Positions 26,468 through 34,957 of a DNA stretch of 64,000 bases are shown piece by piece. The stretch lies in the NCBI RefSeq assembly GCF_008923725.1, contig NZ_WBPF01000013.1, positions 1,008,529 to 1,072,528 of the forward strand, written 5' to 3'. The translations under genes were made by a program, and so were the position numbers. The stretch's first letter is position 1; every line of letters begins with the position of its first letter. Under the pieces are notes generated by a model. The model searched no databases. It saw only the letters and a list, made by a program, of their open reading frames with translations, and had not been told where the DNA came from. This stretch comes from Bacillus sp. CH140a_4T (GTDB lineage: Bacteria; Bacillota; Bacilli; Bacillales; Bacillaceae_G).

Positions 26468-26659
26468 GAAAAACCTTTCCTACTTTACATAGAGGAAAGG
26501 TTTAATTTGCTACTTGCATACTGCTTTTTGCCCTTTGCTCTTATCGTTCGAGACCGTTAGCCTCGCACAGGTTTTAGCACCTATTCACCTGTATTTACCA
26601 CTACAAATGAGGTTGCTGGGCTTCATCGGGCCTGTCCCTCCGCCAGCTCGGGATAAGAG
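26468..26659 (-). promoter_or_regulatory. SAM-I riboswitch (S-box) with terminator upstream of metK
   Basis: The minus strand holds the S-box aptamer from CTCTTATC (26652-26659) to its P1 partner GATAAGAG (26538-26545). Between them lie the conserved GAGCTGGCGGAGGGAC, the kink-turn GAAGCCCAGCAACC and GTGCTAA elements. It is followed by a terminator hairpin, AACCTTTCC with GGAAAGGTT plus T tract (26468-26503). High SAM would favour termination before metK. Confidence 0.96.
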
Positions 26660-26822
26660 AGTATCCGTCCCAACCTATACTAAAGAAATGATATTCATTT
26701 GTCAATTAATATTCACATTTTCCTGAAAGTTTTTCTCAATACGCCTGGAATGAAATATTAATAAGGAAATAATACATTCACACAAACAAAAAGAAATAAA
26801 TAGTATACATTATTTATATAAT

Positions 26823-26833
26823 TGTGTTATACT
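26823..26833 (+). promoter_or_regulatory. Candidate CcpN box overlapping the pckA -10 region
   Basis: TGTGTTATACT fits every position of the CcpN consensus TRTGHYATAYW as I recall it from B. subtilis, and TATACT within it would be the -10 box of pckA. CcpN represses gluconeogenic genes such as pckA on glucose. The site lies 55 bp before the ATG. Confidence 0.6.
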
Positions 26834-26887
26834 CTTGTTGGGGATTACGAGAAATATTTCATTAAATGAAAAGGATGGTATATAAAT

Positions 26888-28474
26888 ATGAGTACTGTGA
26901 ATGTCCAAATTGGTTTACACGAATTATTGAACGGAAGCAATGCACAGATTCAACTAAGTGTTCCGCAATTAGTGGAAAAAGTATTAATGCGAAATGAAGG
27001 GAAATTAACTTCTACTGGTGCAGTTTCTGCTTCAACAGGAAAATATACAGGACGTTCTCCTAAAGATAAATTTATTGTGAAAGAAGCATCGGTTGCTGAC
27101 AAAATTGCTTGGGGAGCAGTGAATCAACCGATTTCTGAAGAACATTTTAATAAATTATATACTAAAGTTTTAGAATACTTAAAAGAAAAAGAAGAGTTAT
27201 TCATCTTCAATGGATTTGCAGGCGCTGACCGCAATTACCGCCTACCAATTCAAGTTATTAACGAATATGCATGGCACAATTTATTTGTACATCAATTATT
27301 CATTCGTCCAACTGAAGAAGAATTAACAACTCATGAATCAGAGTTCACAATTGTTTCTGCACCGAATTTCAAAGCTGATCCAGCTGTTGACGGTACAAAC
27401 TCTGAAGCATTCATTATGGTTTCATTCGAAAAACGTATCGTACTAATTGGTGGTACAGAATACGCTGGAGAAATGAAAAAATCAATCTTCTCTATTATGA
27501 ACTTCTTACTACCTGAACAAGATATTCTTTCTATGCATTGCTCTGCAAACGTAGGTGAAGAAGGCGACGTATCACTATTCTTCGGTTTATCTGGAACAGG
27601 TAAAACAACATTATCTGCTGATCCAAACCGTAAATTAATCGGTGATGATGAGCATGGTTGGTCTGATAACGGTGTATTCAATATTGAAGGCGGTTGCTAC
27701 GCAAAATGTGTAAACCTTTCTCACGAGAAAGAACCACAAATTTTCGATGCAATCAAATTTGGATCTGTTTTAGAAAACGTTATCATTAATAACCAAACGC
27801 GTATCGCAGACTATAACGATACTACTTTAACAGAAAATACTCGTGCTGCATACCCTATGCATGCGATCGACAATATCGTACTGCCAAGTGTTGCTGGACA
27901 CCCAAATACAATCATTTTCTTAACTGCTGATGCATCTGGCGTATTGCCTCCAATCAGTAAGTTATCAAAAGAACAAGCTATGTATCATTTCTTAAGTGGT
28001 TACACTAGTAAACTAGCAGGAACAGAGCGCGGCGTTACATCCCCGCAAGCAACATTCTCAACTTGCTTCGGTTCACCATTCTTACCACTTGATGCGTCTC
28101 GTTATGCTGAAATGCTTGGTGAAAAAATCGAGAAACACGATGCGAAAGTATTCTTAGTAAACACTGGCTGGACTGGTGGCGAATACGGCATTGGTAAACG
28201 TATGAACTTAGGCTACACTCGTGCAATGATTCAAGCAGCATTAAGCGGCGAACTTGCAAAAACTGAAACAGCTAAACATGACATCTTCGGTCTTGAAGTT
28301 CCACTTCACGTACCAGGTGTACCTGACGAAGTGTTAATGCCTGAACAGACTTGGGCTGATAAAGCTGCTTATAAAGCGAAAGCAATCGAGCTTGCGAACG
28401 AGTTCAAAGCGAACTTCAAAAAGTTCGACAGCGTTTCTGAAGATATTATTAACTTAGGCGGTCCAATCGCTTAA
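26888..28474 (+). CDS. pckA: Phosphoenolpyruvate carboxykinase (ATP)
   Basis: A 528-residue enzyme converting oxaloacetate and ATP to phosphoenolpyruvate in gluconeogenesis. The P-loop [14 protein letters not shown] lies near residues 233-246, followed by the metal-binding [16 protein letters not shown] near residue 57 binds the substrate. [14 protein letters not shown] closes the active site. The length is that of the ATP-dependent family. The ATG is preceded by AAGGATGG. An upstream CcpN-like box suggests repression by glucose. Confidence 0.98.
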   Translation: MSTVNVQIGLHELLNGSNAQIQLSVPQLVEKVLMRNEGKLTSTGAVSASTGKYTGRSPKDKFIVKEASVADKIAWGAVNQPISEEHFNKLYTKVLEYLKEKEELFIFNGFAGADRNYRLPIQVINEYAWHNLFVHQLFIRPTEEELTTHESEFTIVSAPNFKADPAVDGTNSEAFIMVSFEKRIVLIGGTEYAGEMKKSIFSIMNFLLPEQDILSMHCSANVGEEGDVSLFFGLSGTGKTTLSADPNRKLIGDDEHGWSDNGVFNIEGGCYAKCVNLSHEKEPQIFDAIKFGSVLENVIINNQTRIADYNDTTLTENTRAAYPMHAIDNIVLPSVAGHPNTIIFLTADASGVLPPISKLSKEQAMYHFLSGYTSKLAGTERGVTSPQATFSTCFGSPFLPLDASRYAEMLGEKIEKHDAKVFLVNTGWTGGEYGIGKRMNLGYTRAMIQAALSGELAKTETAKHDIFGLEVPLHVPGVPDEVLMPEQTWADKAAYKAKAIELANEFKANFKKFDSVSEDIINLGGPIA

Positions 28475-28516
28475 GTACAAACTTTCTGTTGGAATAACCC
28501 TTTTACTCATATGAAT

Positions 28517-28589
28517 AAGTGTCGTGTAACCGTAAAGTTCCGCGTACTCACCGACAAAACCCAATGCGGCTTAACGGTTATACACACTT
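28517..28589. repeat. Long imperfect inverted repeat downstream of pckA
   Basis: A 27-nt arm (28517-28543, beginning AAGTGTCGTGTAACCGT) pairs with 28566-28589 (GCGGCTTAACGGTTATACAC...) across a 22-nt loop. It is GC-richer than its surroundings and separate from the pckA terminator that follows. The role is unknown: a structured 3' UTR, a regulatory RNA or an element remnant. Confidence 0.6.
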
Positions 28590-28594
28590 ACATA

Positions 28595-28630
28595 AAAAAG
28601 AAGCTTACGTTTTTTACGTAAGCTTCTTTC
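28595..28630 (+). terminator. Terminator of pckA
   Basis: An AAGAAGCTTACGT / ACGTAAGCTTCTT hairpin followed by TCT-rich sequence. Confidence 0.85.
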
Positions 28631-28748
28631 TATATCTTATCTCTTCATCTATAGCTTAGTTCATAAAATTACAGAAAATTCATTTTATAATCATTCATTT
28701 TTTAATTTCCCATGATATAATTTACATATACAGGAAAGGGTGAGACCT

Positions 28749-28946
28749 ATGAAAAATTTTTCTCGTACAGGAAAAATTTTATTCAGTTACGGAGTGATCC
28801 AAATGTTTTGGGGACTTGTGATGCTTAACGTTAATTTATTTGAGCATACTAGTGAAACGATAAAATACATTATTCTAATTACCGGAATAGTTTGTTGTAT
28901 TATCTCCAACTTTTTTAAAGAACATAAGAGTCATACTAATAAGTGA
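28749..28946 (+). CDS. Small two-TM membrane protein, unknown (65 aa)
   Basis: A 65-residue protein with TM helices near residues 9-27 and 36-55 and a His/Lys-rich tail. The start at ATG 28749 has AAAGGGTGAG about 8 nt upstream; an in-frame GTG nine bases earlier overlaps the ribosome site and is less likely. It stands alone between pckA and the AtpI-like gene. Confidence 0.68.
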   Translation: MKNFSRTGKILFSYGVIQMFWGLVMLNVNLFEHTSETIKYIILITGIVCCIISNFFKEHKSHTNK

Positions 28947-29203
28947 TTTCATGTTAACTTATTGGAAGCAGAAACCTATATTTTATAAAAAGTTACGCTT
29001 CCTGTTGTACTATCCATCACTAGATTCCTCATTTTCACACATACAAATCACGGCTTCGAACATATAAATTATATCTCTACTCACTACATCACTCTGGTTT
29101 CACACCGCATGGGGCTAAAAAAGTTTCTGACCGCTTCTATCCTTCGCTGGATCCTCTATTCCATCTAAAAAGAGGCTTTTTATCTTTTTATCTTTTTATC
29201 TTT

Positions 29204-29587
29204 TTAGTTCTTCGTTAATTCTTCCTCATCTTTCATACTATAGTAGCCTAAATTCACAACGATTAAGAAATAGCCACCCAGAATCCCTACTGCAAATGCC
29301 CACATAACCATATGGTGCTCAATTTCGTACATAATAATAGCACCCAAAATAGCAGCGGCAAAACGGTTAAACATACCGAGCGTCGGTGCTTTCGTTTTCT
29401 TTACGATACTATCTCCAAGCTTCTCAATTCGTCTCCCTAAAAGCCAAACACAATACATACTTACAATAAGTCCAATTCCTGCACCTAGAAAATGTGCTGA
29501 AAACGGTGTTACCATCCAGCCTAGTAAAAGAAAACCTAGTAAATAATACGATTGAATTTTAAACGATCTTAATGACATACTAATCAT
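29204..29587 (-). CDS. AtpI/UncI-like four-TM membrane protein
   Basis: A 127-residue protein with four TM helices. The arrangement resembles ATP synthase subunit I (AtpI): two N-terminal helices, the linker RRIEKLGDSIVKKTK, two C-terminal helices and an acidic tail. It is not part of an atp operon here, so it may be a paralogue with a different role. The ATG follows GAGGAGAAC. The call is by topology and pattern only. Confidence 0.6.
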   Translation of the reverse strand: MISMSLRSFKIQSYYLLGFLLLGWMVTPFSAHFLGAGIGLIVSMYCVWLLGRRIEKLGDSIVKKTKAPTLGMFNRFAAAILGAIIMYEIEHHMVMWAFAVGILGGYFLIVVNLGYYSMKDEEELTKN

Positions 29588-29675
29588 GCTGTTCTCCTCT
29601 TCAGTAATTTTTATCTATCCAACAAAAAAATTTCTTTCCAGTTTATACTGCTTACATCCATTTCACTCAAATTAA

Positions 29676-29706
29676 AAACAACATAAACAGTACGTTTATG
29701 TTGTTT
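29676..29706. repeat. Hairpin in divergent intergenic region
   Basis: AAACAACATAAAC (29676-29688) pairs perfectly with GTTTATGTTGTTT (29694-29706) across a 5-nt loop. It lies between two divergently transcribed genes, where no terminator is expected, so an operator role is possible. Confidence 0.55.
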
Positions 29707-29867
29707 AAATATTTTTAGGAAATAATATTATACAAGATTTCAAACATCATATCCTCATAATTTGTGACGTTTTTTCAAACGTTTTTCGTCCATTTATAAA
29801 AAAAATGATATCAATCTATGAACATACGGATATGATGTAATAAGCACACAAATAAAGGGGGCGTCTA

Positions 29868-30089
29868 ATGATTTATTTTTTAATGGCTCTCATTCACCTT
29901 ATTATCCCTGCACTTATTGGACTTTCATTGTATTGGTACACGAAAAATCATAGTATTTTCTACGCTGTCCTCGGTGTCCTTCTTCCAGGTATTATTCTTA
30001 TCACACTCTTCCGTATTCCATTTTTAAACTTAATTCCACTTATTACTGCTATCTTATTTCTCGTCTTCTTACCAAAAATAAAAAAATAG
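29868..30089 (+). CDS. Small hydrophobic membrane protein (73 aa)
   Basis: A 73-residue protein made of three or so hydrophobic stretches, with a YTKNHS loop and a Lys-rich C-terminus. The ATG follows AAAGGGGGCG. It converges on the EamA gene and shares its terminator. No family is recognised. Confidence 0.7.
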   Translation: MIYFLMALIHLIIPALIGLSLYWYTKNHSIFYAVLGVLLPGIILITLFRIPFLNLIPLITAILFLVFLPKIKK

Positions 30090-30124
30090 GAAAGCAGATC
30101 ATAGGTGATCTGTTTTCCTATTTT
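30080..30124. terminator. Bidirectional terminator
   Basis: An AATAGGAAA-G-CAGATCA / TGATCTG-TTTTCCTATT stem flanked by A and T tracts lies between convergent genes. Confidence 0.82.
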
Positions 30125-31023
30125 GATATAGGTTCCTCCGCAATAGAATGCACTTTTATTTTCTCCGATTTCACAAACCATAGACCGAAGAAAATAATAA
30201 TTCCACCGATTATTTGTTGAAAAGATACATATTCATTTGCCCAAATAGCTGCAAATAAAACAGCTACAAGCGGCGTTATATACATGTATACCATCGTATG
30301 TGACGCTCCAATTTTTTGAATACCAACATACCACATCACTAAACCAAATACTGTTACAAAGAAAATCGAATATAGTAAAGCAAATAGTGTCATTCCGTGT
30401 GTAATATGAAATGGCATTATAAGTACACGTGGTCCACTTAACAATAAGAGCGGAATTGCGCCAACTAACGCTGACCATGCTGTAACACGTAATGCTGAAT
30501 ACTTTTTAATTAATGGTCCCGCTAAAACAGGATAAAGCCCCCAGCATATCGATGTAATGAGCCCAATTCCATTTCCGTAAAAAGAACTAGCAAGTGAATG
30601 CCCTGCTACTAAAACTAACGCTGCACCACCAAAGGCAATGATAGAACCGATGAGCTTTCGAGAAGAAAACTTTTCTTGTTTCAAGAAAATCGCAAATACA
30701 GTTGTAAAAATAGGTGAAATAGAAATGAGTAAAGAGGCATTTGTAGCGGATGTATATTTGACAGTTTCCATAAATAATGTTTGATACAGTACAATACCTA
30801 CAACGCTAACGATGATTAATCTAGGTATATCCCTTCGCTCCATATAAACCGACTTTTCAATAAAAAATGTAAGGAGTAACATAAGTGGTGCCGCCGACAT
30901 CATTCGAAGCGCAGTAAACTCAATGGCTGTAAATTCTAAAAGTCCATATTTCGCAATCGTAAAATTAATCCCCCAAATAATAACGACACTTAAAATTAAT
31001 AACTCCATCCCCCATTTTCTCAT
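30118..31023 (-). CDS. EamA-family (DMT) transporter
   Basis: A 301-residue drug/metabolite transporter with ten TM helices in two EamA repeats. The first repeat contains WGINFTIAKYGL and EFTALRMMSAAPL; the second begins at about residue 145 with GLITSICWGLYPVLAGPLIKKYS. The start at ATG 31023 follows GGAGGGG at 6-nt spacing; the frame extends upstream without a ribosome site. The substrate is unknown. Confidence 0.88.
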   Translation of the reverse strand: MRKWGMELLILSVVIIWGINFTIAKYGLLEFTAIEFTALRMMSAAPLMLLLTFFIEKSVYMERRDIPRLIIVSVVGIVLYQTLFMETVKYTSATNASLLISISPIFTTVFAIFLKQEKFSSRKLIGSIIAFGGAALVLVAGHSLASSFYGNGIGLITSICWGLYPVLAGPLIKKYSALRVTAWSALVGAIPLLLLSGPRVLIMPFHITHGMTLFALLYSIFFVTVFGLVMWYVGIQKIGASHTMVYMYITPLVAVLFAAIWANEYVSFQQIIGGIIIFFGLWFVKSEKIKVHSIAEEPISK

Positions 31024-31130
31024 GCGTATCCCCTCCGCAATAAGATTATACAGAAAATTCAATCATATGTACATTTCATTATGTGAAAAAATCTTCGTAC
31101 TGTATGGAGAGGTTCTCTTTTTTGGTGCAT

Positions 31131-31225
31131 GAAATTATATCGACAATTTTTCAAGTATATCAGTGCAACTTGAATTATATCAGCGATTTTCCTAATATAT
31201 CGACTTATCAACAAAAAACGATACT
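31131..31225 (+). repeat. Dispersed 20-bp-periodic intergenic repeat, copy D
   Basis: 20-bp units at 31131-31150, 31151-31170 and 31171-31190 (the last containing ATATCAGCGATTTT) lead to ATATATCGACTTATCAACAA (31195-31214) and AAAACGATA. It lies between the EamA gene and the yqkB-like gene, in the same + orientation as copies A-C. Confidence 0.88.
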
Positions 31226-31242
31226 AATTGCACCTTATATAA

Positions 31243-31275
31243 TAAAAAAGATGGTCCAAAATATATTTTGGAACC
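31243..31275 (-). terminator. Terminator of the yqkB-like gene
   Basis: GGTTCCAAAAT pairs with ATTTTGGACC on the minus strand and is followed by CTTTTTTATT. Confidence 0.78.
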
Positions 31276-31287
31276 ACCTTTCCTTTA

Positions 31288-31611
31288 CTACACTCGAACA
31301 TGTAATTTCATATTCGGATTATAAAATTGGCTCGGGCTCTTCAGCTGAAAAGTTCCTCCACTTTCATGCCAATCAACTGTTAACTTATCATCCATAAATA
31401 CAAGCTTTGTGCGATCTGCGATAAAGTTCATTGTGCTAGATTCGATATCCACATCGCGCTCATCTTTTTCTGCTACAGCTACTAAATCGATAATTCCGCT
31501 CATTACACAACCGCAACCTTCATTATCGTAAAATAACTTTATATATTTCGCTTCATTTGGAATCGTATCCATAATCTTTTTATATGCTGCTTCTGTTACA
31601 GTAACGTACAT
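31288..31611 (-). CDS. HesB/IscA-fold iron-sulfur biosynthesis domain protein (YqkB-like)
   Basis: A 107-residue protein of the Fe-S_biosyn domain type. MYVTVTEAAYKKI opens the fold and a GCGC pair (C33, C35) replaces the usual single Cys. The C-terminal CxC of true A-type carriers is absent. This matches the YqkB/YneR group of Bacillus, whose role in Fe-S assembly is unproven. The ATG is about 13 nt after AGAGGATG. It is monocistronic. Confidence 0.8.
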   Translation of the reverse strand: MYVTVTEAAYKKIMDTIPNEAKYIKLFYDNEGCGCVMSGIIDLVAVAEKDERDVDIESSTMNFIADRTKLVFMDDKLTVDWHESGGTFQLKSPSQFYNPNMKLHVRV

Positions 31612-31734
31612 ATGTTAATGTTCATCCTCTCTTCTCGTATCCTTCATATATTGTACCACCATTTTTCTTAAAAAATATATACAGAAAATTAAGACTAATA
31701 TACAATATATGTTATAAAGGAGGTCATATCACTC

Positions 31735-31908
31735 ATGTTTAAATTACTGAGATACCCCATCTTCTTAGGTCTACTCGGTAGCTTTTTTATTTCTAGTGGA
31801 ATGGTATTACAACATATGCTTCCCTATTCTCCTTCTATTGGTTGGATTTTAGGCTTTATTTGTTTCCTATCTGCTTCCTATTTTGCTATAAAAAATAAGA
31901 AAAACTAA
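31735..31908 (+). CDS. Small two-TM membrane protein (57 aa)
   Basis: An ATG at 31735 follows AAAGGAGG and a 57-codon frame ends TAA. The product has hydrophobic helices at about residues 8-25 and 34-51 and ends KNKKN. It precedes a gene remnant. No family is recognised. Confidence 0.7.
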   Translation: MFKLLRYPIFLGLLGSFFISSGMVLQHMLPYSPSIGWILGFICFLSASYFAIKNKKN

Positions 31909-31928
31909 CAAGGTAAGAATTGTTTTAA

Positions 31929-32222
31929 GCGGGAGAAACAAACCTCACTGCCCCTACCTCTAGTTACATCCTATCTACTATCACCTTAACTACCACAGAC
32001 AAAATTACTGGAACTATGGTATTTTCAATTAAACCGACAGATACTGGATCGGGACAAATTCAAGTATTTAATCCTACTCCAGCAATAGGTCCTGCTACTG
32101 TAACTTGGACTAGTATTACAACTGGAAATCCCGTTTCAAGAGGCGATGCTATATCCCTTCATATTACCCCTGGAATTACTGCGAGTGCTGTATATTCTAT
32201 TTTTCTAATCACTGATCTATAA
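31929..32222 (+). pseudogene. Remnant of a surface/spore-type protein (C-terminal beta domain)
   Basis: After a stop at 31926-31928 the frame is open for 97 codons to a stop at 32220-32222 and reads coherently (GETNLTAPTSSYILST, then ITGTMVFSIKPTDTGSGQ). The first ATG in frame is at 32016, has no ribosome site, and would cut the pattern in half. The Thr/Ser/Gly-rich beta composition resembles C-terminal domains of exosporium or collagen-like proteins of this group. The likeliest reading is the tail of a decayed gene whose 5' part is gone. Confidence 0.5.
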
Positions 32223-32247
32223 CCCACACTTAAAGCAATTCATTCCA

Positions 32248-32291
32248 CAAAAAAGGAGCTCACTCCCAAATAAGTGATCTCCTTTTTAAAA
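32248..32291. terminator. Bidirectional terminator
   Basis: An AAAAAGGAG-C-TCACT / AGTGA-T-CTCCTTTTT stem lies between the gene remnant and the kinase operon. Confidence 0.78.
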
Positions 32292-32299
32292 ATAATTTT

Positions 32300-33520
32300 T
32301 CATGATATCGGCAATATAACCTTCACCGTAGTTCCAACCCCAACTTCACTTTCAAAACTCATTTTACCATTGTGGTCTTTAATAATTTTTTCTGTGACTA
32401 CTAAACCTAAACCTGTTCCCGTTTCTTTCGTTGTGTAAAAAGCTTCATTTAGCTTCGGAATTTTGTCTTTTGGGATACCGCATCCTTCATCCTTAACTTG
32501 AACAATGATTGCATCTTCTACAGTCACTTTAATCGTAATCGTTCCGCCAACTGACATTGCTTCAATCGCATTTTTAATTAAATTAAAAAATACTTGTTTT
32601 AATCGTTTTTCATCACATGTAATCGATGGTATATCTTTACTATAAATACCTTGTATGTGCACTCCTTGCTTTAAAGCAGGCTTCCCCATAACTCGGATAA
32701 CATAAGCGATAATTTCTTCTATACTATGAACTTCTGATTCTATTGATTTAGATTTCTCAAATCCACTAAGTTCTGTAGCGATTGTATGAATTCGTTCTAC
32801 TTCTTGTTTCATAATATCACTATATATTTTATCCTCTGGATATTTAATCGCTTGCTTATTAACAAATTTATCTAAATTAACTAGAGGTCTTCTAATTTTG
32901 TAACCAATAACTGTAGCCATTTTCCCAACAGTTGCTAGCTTTTCTGTTTGTTGTATTTCTTTATCCATCATCTCAAGCGTACGAACGTAAGATTGAAACC
33001 TTAAAAACATAATCCAACATATGATAGTAAATACGCTATATAATGCCATCGGGATTAAAACGAGTGACGAGTGAATAATGATTCCTATAAGAGCGTATTT
33101 CCCAACAAGTATGCTCGGAACTAACCAAAAATATCTTTTATTCACAAAGAGTGGGGCAAATAAAATAAAAAATCCTTCTACTATATTTCCACCATCAAAC
33201 TCAGCATCACTACCGTAGTAAATCATAAAATTATGGATAAAATCTAATAGGTTATATCCAATTAGAATAATATATTTCACTGCAAATGGATTCTTCCATT
33301 TCATGAAGTATACTCCAATACAAAACAAAATTACCATTAGAAAATAGAGCCATAAACCTAAACCATCTTCAAATTGTCCTACTCCTTCTTGCTCTCCTCC
33401 TATTAAAGGTACAATGAATTCGTAGGCAAGATCGTATACAAAAAATATAACAAAAAATAAACTTAAAAATATTTTCAATGCCTTTATTTCTTCATTTTTA
33501 AATATATCATCTTTATTCAT
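32300..33520 (-). CDS. Membrane histidine-kinase-like protein lacking the phosphoacceptor His
   Basis: A 406-residue protein with six or so TM helices (residues ~15-175) and a cytosolic kinase core. The H-box reads GKMATVIGYKIRRPL: Tyr207 stands where His is expected (codon at 32900-32902) and the following Glu and Asn are Lys and Arg. The ATP-binding domain is intact, with N-box NAIEAM, G1 DEGCGIP, F-box EAFYTTK and G2 GTGLGL. It overlaps the upstream kinase gene by 4 bp, and the two share topology (FDGGNIVEG / FDGVNIIE). It may act as a partner or regulator of that kinase. Confidence 0.88.
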   Translation of the reverse strand: MNKDDIFKNEEIKALKIFLSLFFVIFFVYDLAYEFIVPLIGGEQEGVGQFEDGLGLWLYFLMVILFCIGVYFMKWKNPFAVKYIILIGYNLLDFIHNFMIYYGSDAEFDGGNIVEGFFILFAPLFVNKRYFWLVPSILVGKYALIGIIIHSSLVLIPMALYSVFTIICWIMFLRFQSYVRTLEMMDKEIQQTEKLATVGKMATVIGYKIRRPLVNLDKFVNKQAIKYPEDKIYSDIMKQEVERIHTIATELSGFEKSKSIESEVHSIEEIIAYVIRVMGKPALKQGVHIQGIYSKDIPSITCDEKRLKQVFFNLIKNAIEAMSVGGTITIKVTVEDAIIVQVKDEGCGIPKDKIPKLNEAFYTTKETGTGLGLVVTEKIIKDHNGKMSFESEVGVGTTVKVILPIS

Positions 33521-34773
33521 ATGGTAACTCCTAGCGTTTCTCCCACTTGTATTGCATTATTTCTACGTTGCTTCGGGAGCACGATATCTATTTTAGTTCC
33601 AATATCTCTTTCACTTGAAATATGTAATTCACCAAGATGCTGCTCAGTAACAAGCCGATTCGCTACCGTAAGTCCTAGGCCAATTTTATCTTGTTTCGTT
33701 GTATAAAAGGCCTCTTTAACACGAGCTAAATTTTCTTTCTTAATACCGTAACCATTATCAATTACACTTAGCATTACATAATCTTGTCCTTTGTTTTCTA
33801 ACCGTAACTCTAATGTGCCACCTTGCTCCATTGCCTCCAGAGCATTTTTTATGACATATAGAAAGACTCCTCTTATTTTCCGCTCATCACATTCAACTTC
33901 TATCTTCTTTTCTTCCACATTAGAAATAAACTGGACGCTAGATTCATTCATTTTTTCGCGAACAATTGTTACTGCTTGTAATGCAATTTCACCTATATTA
34001 TGTTTCTTATAAACAGAAGGTTTACATGTAGCAACTTCCATTAACTCACTTATCATATTATTCATATTTTCTATTTCAAAAATCATCTGTTTGTAAATAG
34101 GGTCCTCCCCATGCTTCTCTCGTTGTAATTGCGTAAACCCTTTTAATGAAGCAAGTGGATTTTTAATTTCATGTCCCACTGTCGCTGCCATTTTTCCGAT
34201 TACTGCTAATTTTTGTGATTCACTAGCAATCTTAATACTTTCCTTTACCGCTGAAAGGTATTGTATAAATCGATTTAAAATGATGTATGCCGCTATTAAT
34301 ACGAGTGTATACATAATGAGGAACATAAACCCTTTTACTTCCTTTAATACAAATAAATAAATAACATATTTCCCTACAATGGTCGAAAGTAAAAAAACAA
34401 AATATTTTTTATTTAAAAATATAGGTACAAAGAAGATGAAAATAATTTCTATTATATTTACTCCATCAAACGCCGCCTCATTATAAAGCATATACGAAAG
34501 TATATTAACGATTTCTATTCCTATGTATGCAAATACACATGTATATTTAACAAGGCTCGCTTTCTCTTTTTTTATTAAATATACATTCACACCGAGTATT
34601 GCAGTTCCGCAAATAAATTGCCATAGTATACTATGTCCCTTATCCGTTAGCGATTTATTCTCTAATACGATTGCGTAGAAAATTTGGTATGAAACAACAA
34701 TGACATATAGCACCCATAAAAAAATCTTTGCATTCCTTTCTTCTTCTTTATATGATAGAAAACTTCCTTTCAC
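33517..34773 (-). CDS. Membrane sensor histidine kinase (KinB-like, orphan)
   Basis: A 418-residue sensor kinase with six TM helices in the first 170 residues and almost no extracellular domain, like KinB-type sporulation kinases. The H-box is intact, GKMAATVGHEIKNPL with His200. N-box NALEAM, G1 DNGYGIK, F-box EAFYTTK and G2 GLGL follow. No response regulator is adjacent, as for orphan sporulation kinases feeding Spo0F. The start is GTG after AAGGGGTG. It is cotranscribed and 4-bp coupled with the His-less paralogue. Confidence 0.9.
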   Translation of the reverse strand: MKGSFLSYKEEERNAKIFLWVLYVIVVSYQIFYAIVLENKSLTDKGHSILWQFICGTAILGVNVYLIKKEKASLVKYTCVFAYIGIEIVNILSYMLYNEAAFDGVNIIEIIFIFFVPIFLNKKYFVFLLSTIVGKYVIYLFVLKEVKGFMFLIMYTLVLIAAYIILNRFIQYLSAVKESIKIASESQKLAVIGKMAATVGHEIKNPLASLKGFTQLQREKHGEDPIYKQMIFEIENMNNMISELMEVATCKPSVYKKHNIGEIALQAVTIVREKMNESSVQFISNVEEKKIEVECDERKIRGVFLYVIKNALEAMEQGGTLELRLENKGQDYVMLSVIDNGYGIKKENLARVKEAFYTTKQDKIGLGLTVANRLVTEQHLGELHISSERDIGTKIDIVLPKQRRNNAIQVGETLGVTI

Positions 34774-34957
34774 TTCAACACCCCTTCAAAATAATATCTC
34801 GAAGAATACCATTTATTATAATAAATGATTTTCATAGACAAACAAAGATAAATCGAACATTTGAGGAAAATCATCCCAATAAAGCAAAGCATCTTCAGAC
34901 TATATATAAGCATAAAAGCTATAAACAATAATACGTATATTATGGGAGGTGTTTTAT

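Noticed and set aside
28551-28560. CACCGACAAAAC resembling the terminal motif of the 20-bp repeat
   Set aside because: Only a short match with no ATATATCGACTT before it; it lies in the loop of the pckA inverted repeat and is probably chance.
32016-32222. A complete 68-codon gene starting at 32016
   Set aside because: No ribosome site, and the coherent protein pattern begins about 29 codons upstream of that ATG; treated as a gene remnant.
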